Part shown: one piece after another, positions 1 to 11,529 of the stretch
How the letters are laid out: each line of letters begins with the position of its first letter
Position numbering within the stretch: position 1 is the stretch's first letter
NCBI GenBank assembly: GCA_022828595.1
Contig: JAKGHH010000002.1
Coordinates: 83,854,076 to 83,918,075, forward strand
Source of the DNA: Nelumbo lutea
Taxonomy: Eukaryota > Streptophyta > Magnoliopsida > Proteales > Nelumbonaceae
Length of the DNA: 64,000 nt
Direction of reading: 5' to 3'
Program-made: the position numbers and the translations under genes
The notes under the pieces: model-generated
Databases searched by the model: none
Seen by the model: the letters and a program-made list of their open reading frames with translations, nothing else
Told to the model about the DNA's origin: nothing

Positions 1-65
1 TGCATCAGGCCTTGTCAATGATAAGTAGATCAACTGTCCTACCAATCTCTGAAACTTTTCTGCAT
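1..65 (-). pseudogene. Left part of older copia RT gene (host of element A)
   Basis: Read on the minus strand this short stretch encodes a copia reverse-transcriptase segment with the order KFQRLVGQLIYLSLTRPD, which matches the conserved R-Y-Q-x-L-V-G-x-L-x-Y-L-x-x-T-R-P-D block after the RT core. The same minus-strand gene resumes at 5584 with the residues that should precede this block, so the two pieces are one gene split by element A. The gene extends beyond the left edge of the window. Confidence 0.8.
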
Positions 66-362
66 TGTTAGTGGTGTTAGTGAAGGGGTATTTTGGTCTT
101 TGTACTTGTTGAGAAGGTTGATGGGTACTGTTATGTTAGTTCGAGTGCTTCTTACTTAAAGTAGGGCACTTAAGTCTTTTCCCTAAAGTTAATAATATAA
201 TAACAGGTCTGGCCGAATCTAGGGAGATTATCTTTCTCTAATTCGAACCAGCCTCTCTCTTTCCTCTCCTTTCTCTCTTCTTCTTTCTTCTCCTACTTGC
301 TGTTTACTTTACTTTACAGTCAAAGAACAAGACAGAATTCTAGGGCAGGTCAAACTTCAACA
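66..362 (+). repeat. 5' LTR of element A
   Basis: 297 bp, TG...CA ends, directly followed by the primer site at 363. It matches 5308-5583, with a longer CT-rich segment and an extra ACTTT near the end. Confidence 0.93.
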
Positions 363-374
363 TGGTATCAGAGC
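363..374 (+). other. Primer binding site of element A
   Basis: TGGTATCAGAGC, complementary to the 3' end of plant initiator tRNA-Met, abutting the LTR with no gap. This is the standard copia minus-strand priming site. Confidence 0.93.
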
Positions 375-780
375 GAGGTTCAACAAATCAGACTTGCTAG
401 AATTCTGTCTTTTGCGCATTCGAATTAGGGTTTCTCTTGGGTTTCTCAGCTATGAGTTGGAGACTGGGAAAAGGGCTGAAAAGGAGTGATCACCCTCTTC
501 CCTAGGAGGTTCCTATGCCTCCGATTGTGTCGTTGGTGATTGGTTGCTGTGGTTTCTAAGCCCTAGTTAGGGCTGGTACATGTAGTACAGTGGTGTCTCA
601 ACCCTTCGTGTGGTTGGCCTTCAGGCGATGAGGTAAAGTTTTTTTTATGCATATTTTCTGTTATGGAATACATGAGAGGTGTAGTGCAGTTCGCATGATG
701 GGTTTCGATTGCAGTGTTCTAGGGTTTATGCTAGGGTTTATTCTGGTTTGTGTGTGATTCAAAGGGCAATAGTGTGGATT

Positions 781-988
781 AGGGTTTGTGGTGTTACAAG
801 TGTGGTTTTCAGCACTTGATATCGCTGAAATCAGGTTGTAGACTTCGGTGAGTAGGGGCTGTGGTGTTGCAGTTTTTCAGCATTTAATACTGCTAAGATC
901 AATATGTAGATTTCGATGATTAGGGTTTGTGGTGTTGCAGTTCTCAGCATTTATTACTGTTGAAATCAGTGTGCAGATTTCGGTGAAG
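781..988 (+). repeat. Tandem repeats in the leader of element A
   Basis: Three diverged direct copies start at 781, 854 and 922, each opening with AGGG..TGTGGTGTT, followed by a TCAGCA(C/T)TT block and ending near GATTTCGGTGA. They lie between primer site and gag start and contain no coding signal. Similar-sized leader repeats occur in elements B, F and I. Confidence 0.75.
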
Positions 989-1061
989 TGTCTGTGTGTA
1001 GTGTGCAGTGTGTAGTGCTCATAATTCAGTGCTCAGAATTCAGTGATAAGGGAGTTCGGCA

Positions 1062-4000
1062 ATGGTAGATAATAGTGATAGTAAACCTAGTGTCATGATC
1101 TCTACTGACTACCTGAATGTCCAAATGACCTCCATTAAACTGAATGGAGAGAATTATGTTCCTTGGGCCAAGTCTGTAGAGGTTTGTTTGAAGGCAAAGA
1201 AGAAAGTGAAGCATATAAGAGAGGAGAAACCCCCCGCTAATTCTCAAGAGTATGAAGACTGGGAATAGGAAGATGCACAGATCATTACATGGTTGTGGAA
1301 CAATATGGAATCCAAAATCAGTGTGAACTTCATGTTTCTTGACACAGCCAAAGAGGTGTGGGATCATGCTAAGAAACTGTATTCAGGTCAAGATAATACC
1401 ACTAGGGTATATCAACTGTATCAGGAATACTTCAATCTGCAACAGGGAAGTCAGAGCCTTGAGGAGTACTATGCCAGTGTGAGGAATATCCGTGATGAGT
1501 TAAATGTCTATCATCCTCTCACTTCTGATGTCAAAGTTCAACAACAACAGCGAGAGCAACTTGATGTGACACGGTTTCTGGTGGGGCTGAAGTCTGAGTA
1601 TGAACCAGTACGAGCTCAGATACTAGGGGGATTTGCTCTTCCATCTTTAGAGGAGGTGTTTGCTCGTCTTCAGAGGGCTTCCATTGGATCTATGGATTCT
1701 AATGTCTCCGATAAATCAGCATTTACAGTGTTGAGAGGTCGAGGTGGTAGAAGTGGGGCTCGAGGAGCCCAGCCTGGCAGAAGTGGTAGTGGTGGATCTA
1801 CACATACCCGTGGTGGTGGTCGTACTGGAGGCAGAGATTCAGGGGGAGCTCATGGTAGAGGACGTGGCTCGGGTCCATGGAAGTGCACTCATTGTGGATT
1901 GGATTGACATACCATTAACTACTGCTACGACTTACACGGTCCTCCCTCGACGTGGGCCAACCATGCCATCACTAGTGACACCAGTTTCAGCTCTAGACGG
2001 GAGAACCGGTCCGCTGACCCGATGCCTTCTACCCCCTCAGATGGCCCAGGCAAGGAGATGGTGAGTGTTCCTCGGGATGAGTATGAGAGGTTTGTTCAAT
2101 CCAAGTCGCAGTAGAACACAACTTCCTTTGCACACTCAGGTATGGCTTGTTTGGCATCCACACCCAACCCTTGGATTATTGACTCTGGAGCCTCCGATCG
2201 CATGACGGGAACTCCAGGTGTGTTTTCATCTCTCACTCATTGCTCAACATCACAATCTGTTACCCTTGCTAATGGCTCCACATCATCTATCTGTGGTGTT
2301 GGTAATGTTGACCTAGACCCTGTATCCCTATCCTCTGTTTTATATGTACTTAAGCTTCCATTTAATCTTATGTCTGTTAGTAAGCTGACCAAGTCCCTTA
2401 AGTGCTCCATCACATTTTACCCTTCTATGTGTGTTTTTCAGGATCTCAAGACGGGGATGAAGATTGGTGGAGGGCATGAAGCCGGTGGACTGTATTATCT
2501 TGATGGTGGTGGACGAATGTCGACGGCCCTTCAGTCATCCATTTCTCCTCTCCAGTGGCATTGTAGACTTGGTCACCCTTCGCTGAAAGTGTTGCAGTCC
2601 TTAGTCCCTTCATTGAGTCAACTTTCTGTTTTAGATTGTGAGTCGTGTCAATTTGGGAAACATCGTATTCCCCTTTCGTTCTAGGGTCAATAACCGTGTG
2701 TCGAGTCTTTTTTCTTTAATTCATTCATTTGTTTAGGGTCCTTATAAAGTGATGTCATATAATGGATACCGATATTTTGTTATTTTTGTTGATGACTGTT
2801 CAAGAATGACGTGGCTCTATTTAATGAAAGAAAGAAGTGAATTATTTGCCATCTTCTAGAAATTTTATGCTGAGATCCGCAATCAATTTGGCGTTCACAT
2901 CAAAATTTTCCGTTCTGATAATGGACGTGAATACTTGTCTTCATCTTTTCAAGAATACTTGGACCAACATGGCATTATACACCAAACTTCATGTACTTAC
3001 ACTCCGCAACAAAATGGGGTGGCTGAGAGAAAGAACCGCCATCTTGTAGAAACGGCACGCTCCCTCATGCACCACATGAATGTTCCCAAATCCTTTTGGA
3101 GCGATGTAATGCTCACCTCTTGTTTCTTAATTAATCGGATGCCCACGTCTATCCTTGATGGTCGTTCTCCTTTTAGTGTCTTATTCCCCAACATGTCTCT
3201 GTTTCCGCTTCCTCCTTGGGTATTTGGGTGTGTCTGCTTCGTTCATAATCTGGGTCCCGGGACTGACAAGTTAGATGCACGTTCCCTGAAGTGTATCTTC
3301 CTTGGCTATTCCCGAACTCAGAAAGGGTACAAGTGTTATCATCCCATTTCTCGTCATTCCTTAGTATGTGCTGATGTTACATTCGAGTCTACTCCGTTCT
3401 TCGTTGGGTCCAGTGCTGCTGCTTCCTCCTTATCACCACCTCCTCTTCCTCTTCTTGTGGCTGATCCACCTCCTCTGGTTCCAGTCATGCCTACGTCCTT
3501 GCCTCCGGTGCCACCGTCGGTTGATTGTCCACCCATCCGTCACGTGTATACACATCGCCCGCGTGTACCGGCTGCAGCTCCTCCAGCTTCATCACCGTCG
3601 ATAGATCCAGCTCCAACTTCGACACCAGCCTCCGACCTAGATCTTCCTATTGCCTTCCGGAAAGGTAAACATACTTGCACCCTTAACCCCATTTCCAATT
3701 TTGTTTCACTTACCCACCTCCGCCTCTCATCGCCAGTTCATCTCTTTGTTATCCTCCGTGGTTGTTCCTAAGGATGTCCAGGAAGCCCTTACCTCTCCAG
3801 AGTGGTGCCGTGTTATGAAAGAAGAGCTCTCTGCTCTGCATCATAATCACACTTGGGATCTCACCGCTCTTCCTCTTGGGAAGCAGGCTGTCGGTTGTAA
3901 GTGGTGTATAGTGTTAAGTACTTGCCAGATGGTCGTGTTGAGCGCCTGAAGGCGCGGTTGGTTGCCAAAGGGTACTCCCAAACCTATGGCATTGACTACA

Positions 4001-5300
4001 CAGAGACATTCTCCCCGATTGCTAAGATAGGGTCAGTTCGTGTCGTCATCTCCCTTGTAGCTATGTATGATTGGCCTCTCCATCAGCTAGATATCAAAAA
4101 TGCCTTTTTGCATGGTGATTTTCTTGAGGAGGTCTACATGGAGCAACCACCAGGGTTTGTTGCTCAAGGGGAGGATGGTAAGGTATGCAGACTTAAGAAG
4201 GCTATTTATGGATTTAAACAGTTCCCTCGAGCATGGTTTGGTAGGTTCAGTGAGGTGGTCAAGAAGTTTGGTATGAAACAGTGCCAAGTTGATCACTCTG
4301 TCTTCAGTTTTGACTCTTCAGCAGGCAAAATAATATTGGTGGTGTATGTGGATGATATCGTGGTGACTGGGAATGATAAAATGGGCATTGACAGATTGAA
4401 GGCATTCCTACAGGAACACCTTCAGACAAAGGACCTTGGCAAGTTGAAATACTTTTTGGGCATAGAGGTACAAGATCTAAGCATGGCATTAATTTGTGTC
4501 GGAGGAAATATGTGCTCGATTTATTGGAAGAAACATGGTTGTTGGGTACTAAACCGGCTGAGACACCTATGGAAACAAATACGAGGCTGAGCAGTGATAT
4601 AGGTGAAGTATTTGAAGACCCTGGCAGATATCGACGACTTGTAGGCAAACTAAACTATCTAACCATTACTCGGCCAGATATTTCATTTGCGGTTAGTGTG
4701 GTGAGTCAGTTCATGCAGAAACCTTTGGTCCCACATTGGAATGCAGTGCTAAGGATTGTGAGGTATCTGAAAGGAGCTCCTGGTTGTGGTTTGCTGTACA
4801 GGAGTGGTGGAAAACTAGTAGTAGAAGGATACACCGGTGCTGATTGGGCAGGTTCTATGTCTGATAGACGATCCACCACAGGCTATTGCACCTTTCTAGG
4901 GGGTAACCTGGTAACGTGGAAAAGTAAGAAGTAAACAGTTGTGGTAAGAAGCAGTGCAGAAGCAGAATATAGGGCCATGGCACATAATGCTTGTGAATTA
5001 GTGTGGCTGAGGAACCTTCTACAGGAGATAGGATATGACATCAGTACTCCAATGAAGCTCTATTGTGACAATCAGGCAGCGGTTCATATCTCTTCCAATC
5101 CAGTGTTTCATGAAAGAACCAAACACATCGAAGTTGACTATCATTTTGTGAGAGAGAAGGTGCTGAATAGGGTGATAGAAACTGCATATGTTAGTATGGG
5201 AAACCAGTGGGCAGACTTGTTTACAAAAGGTTTGAGTCGGGGGAGAGTGGACTACATATGTAACAAGCTGGGATTATATGATATATACTCACCAGCTTGA
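1062..5300 (+). pseudogene. Broken copia gag-pol of element A
   Basis: The frame opens at ATG 1062 with a copia gag (NGENYVPWAKSVEVCLKAKK). A TAG at about 1266 stops it after 68 codons. Gag resumes to a Gly/Arg-rich tail and a CCHC knuckle near 1885, in which the glycine before His is replaced by a stop. The protease motif WIIDSGASD is near 2173. The GAG-pre-integrase block HCRLGH...CESC is near 2560-2650. Integrase keeps SDNGREY and NGVAERKN but is split by a frameshift near 2670 and by stops. RT keeps its YVDD box at 4344-4355, with frameshifts near 3900 and 4470. RNase H has a stop at about 4932 and ends ...YDIYSPA at 5300. Normal copia polyproteins are one ORF of about 1,300-1,450 codons, so this copy cannot make enzyme. 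Confidence 0.9.
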
Positions 5301-5307
5301 GGGGGAG

Positions 5308-5583
5308 TGTTAGTGGTGTTAGTGAAGGGGTATTTTGGTCTTTGTACTTGTTGAGAAGGTTGATGTTTACTGTTATGTTAGTTCGAGTGCTTCTTACTTA
5401 AAGAAGGGCACTTAAGTCTTTTCCCTCAAGTTAATAATATAATAACAGGTCTGGCCGAATCTAGGGAGATTATCTTTCTCTAATTCGAACTAGCCTTTCT
5501 CTCTTCTTCTTTCTTCTCCTACTTGCTGTTTACTTTACAGTCAACGAACAAGACAGAATTCTAGGGCAGGTCAAACTTCAACA
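5308..5583 (+). repeat. 3' LTR of element A
   Basis: 276 bp copy of the 5' LTR, preceded by the polypurine tract at 5299-5307. It ends at CAACA, and the flank AGCAT is the right half of the target duplication. Confidence 0.93.
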
Positions 5584-6870
5584 AGCATTAACTAATAACT
5601 CACCATCATTCACATTTATTTTGTGGTTTAAATCGATGGGAGTTTTATCTGGTCTATCCCTAAGCTCTCTTGTTTCTTTCAACAAGTCCAAAGTATACTT
5701 ATATTCTGAAATGAATATTCCCTTGTTCAGTCTAGCCACTTTAATACCTAAGAAGTATTTTAAATTTCCTTGGGCTATAATTTCAAGTTCAGTGGAAAAA
5801 TATTGTTTGAGATTCTTAATCTCCACATGAAAATTCCTATTGAGCACAATATATACATAAACAATTAATGCTGTTGTATCCTGTGCATTAGTCTTCACAA
5901 ATAATCTGTGATCAACTTGGCTTTGCTTGTACGCTGGTCAAACCAAGCCAGAGGCAATTTCTTAAGCCCATATGTTGCCTTCTTCAACAAGCATACTAGT
6001 AGCATACAAATTTCTTCTCAAAGATTACCATGTAAGAATGCATTTTTAATACCCAATTGGTAGAAAGGCCAAGAATATTTTACAGCTCTCAAAAGAACTT
6101 GAATTTAATTCATTTTCACTACTGGTGCAAAAGTTTCTATTTAGTTGATTCCATACATTAGGTTGTATCCTTTTGCAGTAATCTCTCCTTGCATCTTTCT
6201 ATTGAGTCATTAGCTTTATACTTGAATGGTAAAAACCCATTTTCACTGTACAGCCTTCAGGTACATCTTTTTTCTAGAGCACATATCTCATCTTCCATAG
6301 CCTTCCTCCACTCAAGTTTTGACATTTCTTCTGCAAGATTGCGAGTAATAGAATCAGAATAAATGACATAGAAAACTACAAAAAGAAGTGCTGAAAGAAT
6401 ATGATATAAAATTAGAAATACAGTGTTGAGTGCAACTATGAGACCTTTCCTAATAGCAATTTGAACATTAAAATCATTAGGTATGGGGATAGAAGCAGAT
6501 GAGTTAGGTATAGTAAATGTACATGGAGACTCTGGTTGATCATGTGTGGTGTCACTAATCTTCTTTGTCTTCTTGCTCCACCTTCTATTTTAAACTTGAA
6601 GTTGCTTGCTGGTAGAGATGTCAGTAGTAGGAGAGGAAGAGGATGGAAGAGGAATAGGAGGTGGAACTATAGTGGTAAAACTGATGACCAATGTGAAGAG
6701 CTTTGTATCTTGATTTCAACAAATACAACCAAAGTAAATTTGGAGAAATCATCTATGGTGGTAATAAAGTATCAGATATCCCCAAATGTATCATGGGTAA
6801 AATACATGCACATCAGTGAACAATGGGAAAAAGTTCTTTTATTACTTGCAAGATGTCACAATTGATACTG
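5584..6870 (-). pseudogene. Decayed copia pol (RT, linker, part of integrase), split by A
   Basis: On the minus strand, 5578-5898 reads as RT C-terminal sequence with LKYFLGIKVAR, YTLDLLKE and an altered active-site region (YVYI instead of YVDD). Further right come degenerate RT N-terminal segments and a Ser/Pro-rich linker. Integrase-like YFITTIDDFSKFT is found near 6735-6775. The integrase core is mostly missing, so an internal deletion preceded the insertion of A. Stops occur throughout. No LTR of this element was found in the window. It continues left of A at 1-65. Confidence 0.8.
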
Positions 6871-7089
6871 AAAAATTTTTCATTTATGAAAAGTTAAAAA
6901 TCTTCCCTCTACTTGCAAATAATTAATAAATTTTGGGATTTTCCATTTCTTTTCCTATGTTTAGGATCAAAACGAAGGTTTTGATGTCAATGTACTGTTG
7001 TATCTTCATATCATTTAATAGAATTTATCTTTTTGTTGCTAAAAATGCCAAGTAATCCAAATGGGACTTTCAATGAAATCTTGATGTAG

Positions 7090-7202
7090 GTCAGGAAGAA
7101 GGTGTTTATGCCTGGGTTGCTGCAAACTATGCTCTTGGAACCTTGGGAGGTGATCCTAAGGAAACCACAGGAATAATTCAACTTGCTGAAGGTTCTATTC
7201 AG
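7090..7202 (+). CDS. Apyrase (GDA1/CD39) internal exon, ACR3-ACR4 region
   Basis: Apyrases hydrolyse NTPs and NDPs to NMP, usually in Golgi, plasma membrane or cell-wall space. This 113-bp exon (two leading bases plus 37 codons) reads QEEGVYAWVAANYALGTLGG and continues DPKETTGII, the conserved third apyrase region (ACR3) of plant APY3-7-type enzymes, including the EG-Y-W block that carries the catalytic Glu. It is bounded by an AG acceptor at 7088-7089 and a GT donor at 7203. The next block should be the glycine loop of ACR4, (D/E)LGGAS-Q, but here it reads QLAEGSIQ, so two glycine-loop residues are changed. It joins in phase 0 to 19944. Nothing upstream in the window looks like the preceding exon. 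The altered ACR4 could mean lost activity or a decaying gene. The family assignment is firm. Confidence 0.85.
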
Positions 7203-7403
7203 GTTCTGTTTGCTATCTGTCATCATAAATTGTCATTTTGTTCTGTAATTTACATTCTAGGAATCATTGTATGTTTTCATGACTGGAGAGATTGCCAAGT
7301 TTTGAAGTCTTGTGGTTCATAGTTTGCGGCTTTCTATAATCACAACTTACTATTCTAAGTCAATGAATCTGTTACATGAGACTGATCTTCTAGATAAACC
7401 CAT
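7203..7403. other. Apyrase intron, no feature seen
   Basis: Start of the 12.7-kb intron. AT-rich sequence with no coding similarity or repeat that I recognise. Confidence 0.5.
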
Positions 7404-7540
7404 GGAAACACTCTTTTTAGGAATGAATCAGGCCAAGTGATGCTTCAGGTCCGATTGGCATTGGTGACTCATTGAAAGCAGAAATACTGACATTAATGGA
7501 GAGTTCTCTGAAGGAGGTCCACTTGAGATGCTTTTTTGAA
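7404..7540 (+). pseudogene. LINE RNase H fragment
   Basis: In two frames this stretch gives FRNESGQVMLQ and then SGPIGIGDSLKAEILTLME, the G-x-x-R-x-x-x-G...AE-x-x-A-L order of the RNase H domain found at the C-terminus of plant L1-type LINEs. One frameshift separates the halves. It is short, plus strand, and not in frame with anything nearby. Confidence 0.5.
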
Positions 7541-7544
7541 GATT

Positions 7545-7980
7545 GAAGAGAAAAACTTTATGTTCGAGGAGTTCAGAGTCAATGGGAAACTCACAGTGAG
7601 GATTAGGGAGAAGGGGATGGCATAGGTTTTTCTGGAGAGATGTACTTGAGTGGTTTAAAAATTTCTTAGAAGTAGCTTTTCAAACTAGAAGAGCATGAAA
7701 GAAGTGGAAGGGAGATGATTTGCTGCAGTGAGAAAGAACAACACAAAATGAAGTTTCATCTCTGTTGTCGAGTCTTTTGAGAATGGAAGGAAACAGCTGG
7801 TGTGTTTCTCTGCAGGAAAAAGAAACGGGGAGGGATCGACACCTAGACTCAATGCCTCCAACAAGGTTGCCAACCTTCAAGCCTTCACCTATCGGATGAC
7901 AGGCTTCTTTGGCTGGTGGATGGTTTGGGGGATTTTGATACAACATAGGAGGAACAAAGTCCAAACAATCTTCCACCTAC
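7545..7980 (+). pseudogene. LINE ORF1-like / DUF4283-like remnant
   Basis: Frames broken by stops give KIEEKNFMFEEFRVNGKLTV, then WRDVLEWFKNFLEVAF and NGRKQLVCFSAGK. This order (hydrophobic strand, W-x-x-x-V-x-W, basic stretch, N-G-R-x-x-L-x-x-P-A-G) resembles the nucleic-acid-binding ORF1-type proteins of plant LINEs. Identification rests on pattern only. No zinc knuckle was seen. Confidence 0.35.
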
Positions 7981-8186
7981 TAACCCCTCTCCTAATAGGA
8001 CATGGGATCCTAAATCTAATGCAAGATGATGTGCACAGATAGTGTGTGAGTGGACATTCAAAGGAAGAAACAAAATATCAAGCAACTATCAAGCCAATAA
8101 AAAGAATAACATCCAACAACATGAAACAAAATAATAATTAGAAGCAGAGGGATTATTCACAATAAAAGCAACTAAGAGAAATGGTT

Positions 8187-8468
8187 CCCCATGTGGACCC
8201 CACCTATGGTCCAAGATCCTCCCCAGTGGAGTCGCCAATCTGGATCGTCAGAAAATGGCTTACTTGGATTGATTTGGAGTCACTATCCATCAAGGAGAAT
8301 GAATAGGGAGTGATGGGCCTCTTTTTTTTTTTTGAAACCCCATTTTGGTCTTTATAGTGATTTTGTATAGGAAGGTACTGGCTTAGCAGGTTTGGGTAAG
8401 AATTGGATGAGAGAGGGAAGGGGTCAGACACCCCTCTCCCATTTCCCATAGGTGGGGTCTGCATGGGG
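8187..8468. repeat. Long terminal inverted repeat structure, MITE-like
   Basis: CCCCATGTGGACCCCACCTA at 8187 is matched, inverted, by the segment 8446-8468 with about two mismatches over 23 bp. The 280-bp interior is non-coding and has a T-run at 8322-8333. This looks like a small DNA-transposon derivative, but no clear target duplication was found next to the arms. Confidence 0.45.
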
Positions 8469-8516
8469 GATTCTCAAAATAAGCATAAACACAAAGCCTG
8501 TAATTCTCAATCAAAA

Positions 8517-9716
8517 AATGGTTATTCTTTCATAGCCCCTTGTTTGCCCAAAACATTTGCTGTCTCACAGCCCCTTATTTAGCCAAAGAGTCTACCATTC
8601 CATTTGCTGTGTTCTTCTCACCCACTTAAAGGCAACATTTAGCTCCCTTGTTAGGCTTACAATCTCTCTGAATTTATACCGGAAGACCCAAGGGATCTGG
8701 GAACTGTTTCTGGTGCATGAGACAACTACTTGAGAATCCCCGTCCACCTTTATATTGTGGAAGCCCAATTGTTTTGCAAGCCTTATCCCCTGCAGTAAAC
8801 TGACCAGTTTTGCTGTCAAAGCATCATCATGGTCCAAGGGTCCTGGATACAACGCCACCACTCTCTACCTTCTGTATCACTGAAAAAACACCCCCTATTA
8901 CAGCCAATCCCCCTGTTGCCAATAAAGCTTCTATCAAAGAGTTTTATGAAGTTGGGGTCCAGGGGCTTCCACTCCATCACTACCCTCGCCTTGTCTTGAG
9001 CCAATAGTACCACCTCTTTCCACATGAATTTTTAAATCATCCAATGTTTTCACCCAGTGTGTAGCTTTTAGTTTAACTAAATCAAGGATTCAAAGATTTC
9101 TGCCTGAGTCCTATTCTTATCATTGAAAATTCACTCATTTCTTTCTTCCCCAATTGTTGAAACCATAGCTGCTCTCATTGCTTTCCAAAGTAATCTTCCT
9201 CTTTTTGTTTGCTGTCTCAAGAAGTTAAGATCAAAAAGGCCCACCGCATCTTGAGGAGTCCATTTGCACCCAAAAAGAAAACAAAACCGCTCCCAAATAC
9301 AAAACATAAAGGAATAGGAAATAAAAATATGGGAAATTCTTTCACCACTACTCAAGTAGAGAGAACACATGTGAGAGGATAGGCATTTATTTGGCCTTCT
9401 TTCTTGCAGCACATCACAGGTGTTGATCTTCCCAAGAAAGATATCCCAACAGAGGGCCTGAATTTTAGGAGGGAAAGGCTTGCTCTAAATTTCTTTTTAC
9501 CTCGAAGTTCACCCCAAGGCAGTAAGTTGTGTTAAGAAATTGAAAAAGGAAGCACAAGTGGAAGATCCAACTGGAGATATTGACCACACCTTGTTGTCCT
9601 CCAAATTTTGATCCAAATAAATTGACTCAAGTCTAGCCAACAAAAACATAAGAGATTCACATTCAGAATTCCTAAGCCCAACTTTTCTACTTCTTTTATC
9701 ATTCATTTCCTATTTT
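8517..9716 (-). pseudogene. 5'-truncated LINE: zinc-binding and RNase H domains
   Basis: On the minus strand, from right to left, 9509-9706 reads as the pre-zinc-finger block (DNKVWSISPVGSSTCASFF). Then 9131-9412 gives the zf-RVT domain (CSLYLSSGERISHIFI...WERFCFLF). 8816-9025 opens the RNase H (FIGNRGIGCNRGCF), and 8592-8861 continues it (IKVDGDSQVVV...FKWVRRTQQ). It ends in ANGMVDSLAK followed by a stop near 8570. This is the C-terminal order of plant L1-type ORF2. Endonuclease and RT are absent, as expected for 5' truncation. It is broken by stops and frame changes and lies antisense to the apyrase gene. Confidence 0.8.
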
Positions 9717-11529
9717 ATTTTACTTAGTATTATTTTAATATGTTTATTAAGGCCACCTTGGTTAATCTAGAAGAAGCCTACGGTCACACCTACAAAGGAA
9801 CATTTCATGGTTCAAAACTAAATGAGGACTTTAGCAAATGAAAGTAGGAAAACAAAGAAGAACACTTATTACCCTGTAAGATGTGTGATCAGTTTATGGT
9901 TTCAGATTTTTTTTTTCATCCCATCACTTCCTAAAGCCATACAACAAAACACAAGAAGATTTCAACAGTCTGTCCAAACTAAAATGGCAAGGCCACATAC
10001 CAGATTTAATTCAATCGCTAGACATTAAAATAATAAAAGAGAAAATGACTAACAATCAGATAAATTGGAGATCAATTTGCATTCGAGGTCTAAAGATATG
10101 TATATGAAACACAAATGGAGCTAGGGTAAAAGGAAACAACAAATTTATGGAATTTTGGATTTTATAAACTAGGATGCTTGGACAATCTATCATAGGTGAT
10201 GCACTCACCTGTTAATCCATTAGCAAACAATCTGAATTAGCTGAGTTAGATATAAACTGAAACAATCATTTCTACATAAGGGAAATTAGAGCAAGGAGAA
10301 CATGGTGCAAATCCCCGAGAGAATTTATTCAAGGAGAATGAGACCCAAAAAGTGAAACTAATGATCAGCCAAACTAAGGAAGTTAAACCATAAACTTGTC
10401 ATGACTAAATCACAATCTGGAAAGATATTTAAAGGGTAAAGATAAAATATGAATGACAGGGCACTTCCTAGTTAATTACACTAATCTATAGTTAAATACC
10501 CAAAAACACCATCAATTCAGTATAGATATAACAGTATAGGATCATTGTTTGACTTGATATTAAGCAAAACAAAGATTGGGAACAAAAGGATAGCAAACAG
10601 AATAACAAAATTAAAACACGCCTTATTGAGTTTCAGAATGGCATTAATTAAATAAATGAAGTGCTGGAACTTATTGGGGAATGGAGGCAACCTCTGTAAT
10701 GGGGGATATCAACCGAATATAAATCCTCGATCAAATAAGTTCAAAGGAACTGAAATTATTCAGCGGATTTGAAAGTAATCCCACCATATCAAGCTAGTAC
10801 TATGGTTGGTAAGTTAGGAAGCAAGAGAGATTTGTCTTCTCAAATGTAGCCTTCTTGGATATAAGGCGATGCTGCTATTCAAACGATAAGATGCATATGA
10901 GGAGCTAAGACAAAGCCCGGTTAATCAAATTATATGGGATAAGATGCCAGTTATGTTGAAGAGGTCGACAATGGTAGATTGAGAAGATTCCATGAAATTC
11001 TGATGTAGTTCCAATGGGAGGAAAGGGAAAATAAGATTTGAATTAGTTGATGGTCAGCGATGGTAACAATACCCTGTTTTTTCTTTTGAAAAATTAGCAA
11101 AGGAAGAGAAAAAAAGGACTGAAAAACTAAGAAGAAAGGATAGAGAGGGACTGAAAGAAAGATAAGCAAAGAAAGGAAGAGGAGGGTGGCGATACTTTGG
11201 TTCGGTTGTAGCGGTGGGGATGTAGGGAAGGAAGGAGAAGAGTAGCCTTTTGAAATGGGGTAGGTTGCCTTTGTGGTCGAGTTTGTTGGTGGGAGAGAAA
11301 GCGATGAAGAGTAGCCTTTTGAAAATTTAATTTGAATGAAAACTTTAGGTGAATTATATATTAGGGAAGAAGGGTAGTTTCATGATTTTGTAAGGTTTTA
11401 GGGGCATTTTAGCTATTCTTGGGGTAGGTGAGGACAAAAATGGTTACAATTGGGTGGGCTAGATTTTGGGACCAGTTATGGACGATGAAGATGGGTCCTG
11501 AGGGTGTAGGAAGGTCTTTAGGTTCTGCG
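9717..11529. other. Intron DNA without recognised feature
   Basis: About 1.8 kb of AT-rich intron sequence. Only short chance ORFs are present. No TE protein similarity, LTR or tandem repeat was recognised. Confidence 0.5.

Larger units (their letters stand above)
66..5583 (+). mobile_element. Copia retrotransposon A, complete but coding-dead
   Basis: Two direct LTRs beginning TGTTAGTGG and ending TTCAACA bound a tRNA-iMet primer site, a gag-pol region in copia order (gag, protease, integrase, RT, RNase H) and a purine tract GAGGGGGAG next to the 3' LTR. The flanking 5-mers are TGCAT on the left and AGCAT on the right, a target duplication with one mismatch. It sits inside the RT region of an older minus-strand copia. 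LTRs differ by a handful of substitutions plus small indels, so insertion is fairly recent. Several stops and frameshifts make it non-autonomous. It is related to element E by gag sequence. Confidence 0.93.

Noticed and set aside
1026..1367. Minus-strand 113-codon frame over the gag of A
   Set aside because: It is the antisense shadow of the gag coding region. Many other frames over the copia elements were left out for the same reason.
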